A DNA stretch of 64,000 bases from Bretschneidera sinensis (Eukaryota > Streptophyta > Magnoliopsida > Brassicales > Akaniaceae), in assembly GCA_023935145.1 (NCBI GenBank), contig CM043699.1, positions 107,277,036 through 107,341,035 on the forward strand, in the 5' to 3' direction. The notes beneath the pieces were generated by a model, which searched no databases, was not told the DNA's origin, and saw only the letters and a list, made by a program, of their open reading frames with translations. Positions 57,217 to 64,000 of the stretch are shown one piece after another. The first letter of the stretch is position 1, and each line of letters begins with the position of its first letter. The position numbers and the translations under genes were made by a program.

Positions 57217-57879
57217 GGGTGTGTTTAGTACCCAAAAAAAAAAAAATTAAGAAAGAAAAGTTAGTGGGAAGAAAACTAAGAACATTGTGAGTGTTTTTTT
57301 GTTTTTTATTTATTTTATATATGTGTTTAATAGAGATAATCAAAAATTAAAATAATAATAATAATAATTTTTTTCTACCCCTGTTTAATAAAGTGAAAAA
57401 GTGAAGAAATAAAATATGATAGTATACTTTTACCATTATAACCGTCATAATGTTAATATAGATATTAATATGAGAGATTAGATGAAAATTAATTGGTAAA
57501 TTTGATAATCTCATCTCTTTTCTTTTATTCAATATGAAAAAAAAGTGAGAGAAAACGAAATTAAAATGATTGGTGTTTTCCTCTTACATGAACTAATCAT
57601 AATTTTCCTAAACTTTGAAGATTGAAGAGTGAAAAATAAAAGAAAAAAGAGATGAGGTTATCAATTTAACAATTAATTACCATCTATTTTCTCACATTCA
57701 TATACATTAACATAACAAAAGATATAAAAATAAAAATAATACTATTATATTTTCTTTTCTTTCATTTTTCTACTTTATTGAACAAGAGGAAGAGTATGAG
57801 AGAACTTATTATTTGTTTTTCTACAAAACAAAAAATATTCTTTTTTTTTTCCTCTCACTTCTCTCTTACTAAATATACC
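57217..57879. mobile_element. Harbinger/Tourist-like MITE
   Basis: Termini gggtgtgtttagta and tactaaatatacc are inverted repeats with two changes, flanked on both sides by TTA (57214-57216 and 57880-57882). The AT-rich interior is partly self-complementary ('aagaaagaaaagttagtggg' type against 'cctctcacttctctcttac'). It is non-coding. Confidence 0.55.
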
Positions 57880-59642
57880 TTATTTTAAATTACTAAGCCT
57901 GATTGTCATCGATGCCATTCAATCATAACCATGCTTTTTTAGAGCTCCAAGTTCTTATTATATGAAAAATAAGTTAACTTAATTAAAGGAGTGTACATAA
58001 TTGTTATAATTTTTGAATCTCATACTCTCCATTTGAAATCCTCCCCATTTGGTTCTGTAATCCTATCCATCTGGTTCACTTGAAGGGAATTGATAAAAAT
58101 AATATTATAAATTTAAATTTATCTTAAACAAAGAGAAAGTTTATTTATTTATTTATTTATAAGCAATTCAATAAAGTGTTTGATTTATTTATTTTAACTT
58201 CTTAAGATTTTTTTTTTTTTTTTTTTACGATATCAAACCAATTAATTGCTTGAAAATATGCAACTCCAGTCTGTTGAAAAAAGCTCGATAATATCTATAA
58301 TCAAGTTCACTATCCTCTGCCGCGTCGGTCACCTTCACACCCTTTTCGTCCTAATAAAAGCAACTCAACTTTAAATATGCTATTTTATGATACATATTGT
58401 CAAAAATCACCTACACCAAGCTGAATTTTTTATGATGAAGAGAACCGTGAAAGTGTTGTAATAAGATTCGGCTTGAAGAGAACCGTGGATTTTTTTATTA
58501 TTTAGAAAAAATGTGATTTTTTTAAAACTCACACTTTACTAACATGGCAAATAAGTATTTTGATAAAAAAAAAAAATTTGTTATTTAATCTTAACCGTTG
58601 ATTTAAATTTGAGATGAGTTAAACACTCATCTTACCATAAACCATACCTAAATAGAGAAGATTTACTCGTTTAATTTATCCACACATCATCACATTGTTT
58701 TTTTTTTAATACAAAACATGATCGATCAACCTGAATCAATTTTATATTTACAAATCAAATTGGATATTCACAAATAAAAAATTGAATCATTTAATACATG
58801 ATCATGTTTTTCACACAAATATCATCCGAAGTTACAAGCTAATTGTTGATCTTAGATTGATTTTATTAGGGTGCTGATTTTGTAAGCTAAAACTTATGTA
58901 ACTCTAGTCGACAACCTTTAAATCAAAGAATATTCGAATAATCTCAAATAAATAAATGCAAGTGTTAATTTTATTTTTTAATTCAATAATTGTCAGCTCG
59001 AGAGACAAAATCAAAACCTTTAATTGTAACAAAACACTTAGATGTAACTAATATGTTTGCTAAAACTTGATGGTCAAAGTTGATTCAAGAAAAGATTGAG
59101 TCAAAGACAAAGATCAAGAAGACATGAAATTTTGAAGCAAAGTTAAATTATAGCAGATTTTGAAGATCTAAATGATTTTTTGGAAGATTTTGTGGTGAGA
59201 CTAAGATAGTTTTCTGGGTCTACTCTAAAAAAAAACTGTAAATGGAGGCTACATAGCGAGATTAAACTTCTTTTTGAATACATGGTTTCCGTCTATTACT
59301 GAACTTTTTTCTGTCTCATTCTTTTCGATTTCGTTGGTAATCACACAGGCACACAATCATCACACGTTTTTATCATCCAAAACTCTTTTTTTCTTCTCAA
59401 GAAATTGTATTTTTTTTTTCCGCGTGAGGCCATAGTTCCAAAAAAATAGTGACTGCATAGATTGAGCATAATTAAGATAACAGTATACCTTTAATATTTT
59501 AGATTTTATTTATAATTTAAAAAAATTTCCCTGATAACTTTAATATAATCATTTAAAAGATTTTTTTTTCTTCACTTTGTGGGGTCTTTAACGAAGACAG
59601 TCTATCTATGACAACATAATGAAAGTATCTTCTTGCTTTTTA
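57880..59642. other. AT-rich intergenic stretch
   Basis: Contains a (TTTA)n run near 58141-58160 and long T and A homopolymers. No exon or RNA gene recognised. Confidence 0.5.
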
Positions 59643-59828
59643 AATTCTTTGGGTAAGTGGCCCCCACCTTAGTCGTGTGATGCATGTGGCGCCACGATCA
59701 TGGCTGGGACTAGTGACTTCTACAAAAGCGAAAATTCTTTGGGTAAGTGTCCCCCACTTGAGTCCGTTCCTTTGATTCATGTGGCGCCACGATCATGGCT
59801 GGGATTAGTGACTTCTATAAAAGGGAAA
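59643..59828. repeat. 90-bp tandem duplication with promoter-like motifs
   Basis: Copy 1 starts at 59643 and copy 2 at 59733. Each has 'aattctttgggtaagtg', a C5 tract, the perfect palindrome GTGGCGCCAC (59686-59695 and 59781-59790), then 'gatcatggctggga', 'tagtgacttcta' and a TATA-like end (tacaaaa in copy 1, tataaaaggg in copy 2). The GC content stands out from the AT-rich surroundings. Confidence 0.8.
59816..59825 (+). promoter_or_regulatory. TATA-like box after duplicated GC-rich motifs
   Basis: 'tataaaaggg' closes copy 2 of the tandem duplication. The words GTGGCCCC (59657) and GTGGTCCC (59846) match the class II TCP-factor consensus GTGGNCCC. No convincing coding region follows: the next ATG (about 59934) opens only about 17 codons. 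It may be a promoter of a non-coding RNA or of a lost gene. Confidence 0.35.
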
Positions 59829-62465
59829 GGTGTCATATGGTAAAAGTGGTCCCTATTTCCATTTGTTCACTTCTGTTCAAAGTTTTGAATCCCCCAGCCC
59901 GACAAGTGATAAATTAAAGTTCTCTCTATGTCCATGGTATGCCCACGTGGCCAAAACAAATGGTTCCCAGCTTGCCATTAAACTTTCTTTTCGAGTTTTT
60001 AATTTTTAGGTTAAAATGCATATACAGTAGTTGGATCAACTTTCATAATAAATTTTGAGATTTTTTACATAATAAATTTTATAATTTTAATTAGTTATAA
60101 TATAATTATTTTAATCATTATTCATATATAAAATTATCTTTAAAACTTAATAACATAATAAATTTGATTATAATTTTTTTTATACATACATATCATATAA
60201 AGATTAATGTGATCTATCATATGAAAAAAATATAAGAAATTTTTACCATTGAAAATTTATATTTTTTTATTTTTTACTATTGAAGATTAAAAAACCATAG
60301 AAAAAAGTACACGAGTGAAAATTTCTTAAAAGTTACAGCGGGATGATCTCTAATAAAATTTATTGGATGTCAAAATGGATCAATCTCACGTCTAAATAGA
60401 TATAGATAAATAACAGAGTTAACGGAAGCCTACTCTATGTTAATTGTGCGAACCACATGATTTATTATGTATCGAGTAAAAACTTAGAGTTTATTATAAA
60501 AATGAATCAAACGACATGTTATGTATGTATTTTAACTTAATCTTTAAAACTTTAATTCTCTTATGTTGAAACGAAGAAAACAATTTAACATATATAAATT
60601 TTATTTTTATTTTTTGAAAAATTGATTCTTTTTAATAATATAGAAGTATACCTTCTCACCTTAACCTATTATTTGTCCATAACATCAAATTTATTTTTCA
60701 AATAGTTAAATATACATTTTGGTCTTTGAAGATGAACCCGAATGCTATTTTGATTTATGAGGTTTAAATATTAGCAATTGAGTCAATAACATTCCATCAG
60801 CAATTCTGTTAATAATTAACGAATAAAATTTAAAGTGAAAAATTCCCCTAAAATAGTCTTACATGTGATTAGAATATTTTTTAAAATTTATATTAAAAAA
60901 TATTAATTGTGTTTTTAAAAAATAGTTTTTAAAAACTGATTTTTTTTTAAAATTGTTTTAGAAAATTGCTTTTGAAAACTATTTGCCAAATATGGAAAAA
61001 AAAAAGTTTTTGAAAACTGATTTTAGTTTTTGAAAACTAAAAATAGTTTTCAAAACCCCTTCTAAACATACCAACATGTTTGGATAATTGTAATTCGAAA
61101 ATTGTTTTCAAAACGGTGAAATATTATTTGAACAATCTTATTTTGAAAATAAAAAACTGTTTGGATACACTTTCTTGTAATTGTTTTCAATTTTGAGTTG
61201 AAATTTGAAATCTATATTAATTTTATTTCTCATATCTACTAAATATATTTTTCTAGCACATCAAATACTTGAAAATAATTAATATTATTTTATTTCTAAA
61301 ATTTCAGTATTTTTTATATACAATGGATCAAACATGCCCAAATCATTCCTCTCGTCATATCACGTATGTTTGTTTGTTAAATAAATTCTAAAAAAAATAA
61401 AATAAGAAATACAATATAACTTTCATAATTTGATAAAATGTGAACAACCAACTCATCATTCTTCTTACAAAATGGTTCAATATTTAAAATATGACATACT
61501 TTCATTGTTTAAAGTAAGATAGTTGATGATAACTTTAAGATAACAATATTCATGATTCAAACACAATTTTGAGAATTTGATAAAATGAGGATGAGCAACC
61601 CAAAATTCTTCTTGCAAAAGGGTAATAGATTGCAAGAAAATCTTCGTCAAAATTTCCTCTTGGAACTTCAACCATACTAGTCTCCAAGTTCCACCTAAAT
61701 CCTACGAGGGCCAATAATGAAAAGATCTTTTTATGCTCATTTCGTCTTAATTGTCCAATTTGGTTGGTTTGCCATCCTCACACTCTATAAATCAAATAAT
61801 ATATCAATATGTGAAATACATCTACACATTATCCTTTTTCTACTAGCATGCTACTAAATTTGACAAAGAAAATCAAATAATGATCATGACCTAAATATAA
61901 AATAATGAACATAAGATTTTAGATTTCTATGCTAGTTACCATTCAAAATTAAAACAAAAAAGGAAATATAATATAATAAAAACTCTTATTTTCAAATGCC
62001 TCATTAAAAGGCCTAATTCTTGGCTATAAAGCATTGACTAATTAATAGTATGCGCTTCTCTAGTTAATTGTCTGCAACAATATGAAATTAATTGAGATAA
62101 TCACACAAAATATATTTAAGGTCAATGTATATATACATTGTGAAGTTTGGTTGTGAAATCAATAAGTGGATCTACAGGGTGACATGATTAATTAGCAGAT
62201 ATAGTACATAAAAAGTTCATGAACCTTGATGAAGTGTAGAATGAAGAAATCACTCAGTGTAAGCAAATCCAAATAAGAAAAATCCCCCAAAGATCTTCTT
62301 ACACATGTATGTATGTTTACACATAGTAGAACTAGATAGCAATAATAACAGGTTGTTCCAGCAGGTACCATTACTAAACTAAAATTCAGTTATGAGAAAA
62401 TTATAAGATCATATAAATCATGCACATTTCCATTAAAATAGTGAAGATCAAATATGGAATAAATA
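59829..62465. other. AT-rich intergenic stretch
   Basis: Nothing coding. Around 60890-61180 the sequence alternates 'gttttgaaaac' and 'aaaactgatttt' motifs capable of many small hairpins, typical of degraded hAT-like MITEs. Ends could not be set. Confidence 0.45.
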
Positions 62466-63045
62466 TGGTGAAGAGAGATGAAGAGAAGAAGCTTGGAAGA
62501 AGCAAGAGATTGATAGGATCAACAAGAAACTTGAGATTAAAGGACATGAACAAGCCATTGCAGGTGATAGACAATCTACAATAATCAATTTTTTTTAAAG
62601 AAATTCACATCATCAAGTAGTTCATTTGAAGGAAGAAGTGATCATCAACATCTTATAAGTTATAGTCATAAAAGTTCATCTTCTTTAGATTTATCACAAA
62701 ACCCTAGTTCTAGTACTTCTTGTCATACCAATAATCAATTAAAAAAAAGTTGAATTGCCCAAATAATCATCTGCCATAAGCAATCAAAATTCCACTTCTT
62801 ATCCTCCAACCCAAATACCAACTTCATTGACTGAAAACTTAGCACCTTAAAACTCTAATTTAATTACTCTTTCACCCCAAAAGTACCCACTTCATCATTT
62901 GCTCTAGCCCCAACTCCCCAAAATGCTAGTTCTGTCAATACCCAAAACAACCCATTATCACCCACTTTAGTTTCAATCCATAAAGTTGATCCTCCCCATG
63001 AGAAGTACTACTTTACATCCATTAATGATCATAAAGAAGACCTTT
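62466..63045 (+). pseudogene. Decayed exon resembling a trihelix (GT-type) transcription factor C-terminus
   Basis: From 62485, codons read EEAWKKQEIDRINKKLEIKG, then HEQAIAGDRQSTII, then a shift and stop in an A/T tract (about 62588). This charged helix with 'AW(K/R)xxE(I/M)xRINxExE' followed by 'HEQAIA(G/S)DRQAxII' is the coiled-coil region after the second helix bundle of some trihelix proteins (recognition, not search). After the break, text in two frames is Pro/Ser/Asn-rich, for example ALAPTPQNASSVNTQNNPLS and PTLVSIHKVDPPHEK (to 63045), consistent with a low-complexity C-terminal tail. Upstream DNA-binding exons were not found. A different coiled-coil protein remains possible. Confidence 0.4.
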
Positions 63046-64000
63046 AATGTATAAGGAAACTAAAAAGATTGGCATTTTTGATATTCTATTACTATCATTT
63101 ACATTGCCTGCACCCATTGATCATTGTATGTGTACAAGTGTGTGGCTTCATGATTAGACTATAAATTAAGCAAGCTAACCCATTAATCATTGTTTAAATG
63201 CTAGTGCCAAATTTATGTTATAACCTTTACTTACACCCAATGTAAAAGCAAATCATAGTGTATCAAATTTTTGTTTAGAGCTTGATTAATAGTTATCCCA
63301 GAAAAAATTGCTATAACCTCTACTTACCCCATATAATAGCAAATCACAGTGCAACAAATTTCAATGGAAAGAAAGTTTCAAAAGGCTAAGGATTGTACGT
63401 GAAGGAAAAAAGAAAGGAACATTACACTAACACTACAGAAATATTCTTGAATAAAAATACTCCCAATACGGAAAAGTAACAACTAAAATTAAGAATTAAA
63501 ACTTTAACACTACAAAAAGTGGAAACAATAGGAACCCAGCAAACCAAATCTAATATGCTTAAATCAGAACCTAAAATATTGAAAAACAACTCTTAGATGT
63601 CCAATCTGTAAGAGAAAATTAACAAATGTTTCAAATTAATCTATTTTCCTTAAATTCAAATAGAAACACAGTTAAAATCCAGAAGTTGTAAACCACAAAT
63701 TCCCAAATCCAAAATTATACCTGAGCTAAACTCGAAAATGGTGGCGCAAGAAAAAAGGCATCTAGGTCGCAGAAATGTACAAAAAAAACCCCTTTTACTG
63801 AGAGCCAAACCAAAAAATTGATTTAGGAAAAATTTTAGATGAAAAAAAATATGAAATCAATTTTGGGATGGATGCATAATTTAAGGAAGAAAGAAACTAT
63901 AAAAAACAGAGATGAAAGAAGAAATTGAACAAAAAGAAAACTTACCAAAGAAGTCACGGTCTTAAGGAGTGACGGCGCCAGGTCGTACCAAAGAGAAGGA
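63046..64000. other. Intergenic or edge region
   Basis: AT-rich until about 63730. Close to the right edge, minus-strand sequence (64000 to about 63945) stays open and ends at a donor-like 'tttggtaagttttc'. A minus-strand acceptor-like 'gcgacctag' occurs at 63754-63762. These could belong to a gene beyond the window, but the pieces are too short to judge. Confidence 0.25.

Noticed and set aside
63940..64000. Edge exon on the minus strand with a donor-like site
   Set aside because: Only about 18 codons, no recognisable protein and no acceptor in view; too little to call.

Overview
This window is nuclear DNA of a flowering plant, probably a eudicot. It is AT-rich, its genes are split by GT-AG introns, and most of the rest is LTR retrotransposons, MITEs and their relics. 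I could not fix the species. Exon boundaries come from reading frames, splice sites and family knowledge, not from alignments or transcripts.

Host-derived genes. (1) 10368-23176, plus strand: ten exons of an organelle-type histidyl-tRNA synthetase. The 5' exon is not found here, and there is an in-frame TAA at 14025-14027. Intron 3 holds a LINE relic and intron 5 holds a complete 5.8-kb chromovirus. (2) 24877-28470, minus strand, convergent with (1): a nine-exon cellulose-synthase-like A (mannan synthase) gene. It has a 2-base deletion in exon 4, a second probable frame break at the exon 8/9 junction, and QxxRW changed to QQHHW, so it reads as a pseudogene. (3) 42131-51637, plus strand: an intact nine-exon E2F dimerisation partner (DP, DPB-like) gene of 356 codons. 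Its 5-kb intron 3 holds a Harbinger-type element that itself contains a Copia-related insertion. (4) 62466-63045: a decayed relic resembling the C-terminal part of a trihelix transcription factor.

Transposon layout. 1-840: retrotransposon-like relic. 1588-1848: Stowaway MITE. 2933-7727: a non-autonomous LTR element whose 5' LTR is interrupted by a sister element (3058-5581); the outer element carries an RRM like that of polypyrimidine-tract-binding proteins. 7944-9186: small TRIM-type Copia relative. 9675-10154: long-TIR MITE. 14266-20061: Reina-like chromovirus with a perfect 5-bp target duplication. About 29226-40672: Tekay/Del-like Ty3 element on the plus strand, broken inside its reverse transcriptase by a gag-only Athila-like element on the minus strand (32940-38714). 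44515-46951: Harbinger-type element with TAA duplication, nested inside DP. From 51.7 to 64 kb the window is gene-poor and AT-rich, with MITEs, an RNase H relic and a promoter-like tandem duplication at 59.6-59.9 kb.

I see no CRISPR, operon, tRNA or rRNA, and no clearly new multi-gene system. The items most worth following are the captured RRM module, the nested non-autonomous elements that share a GC-rich leader with the chromovirus, and the damage in two otherwise well-preserved host genes.
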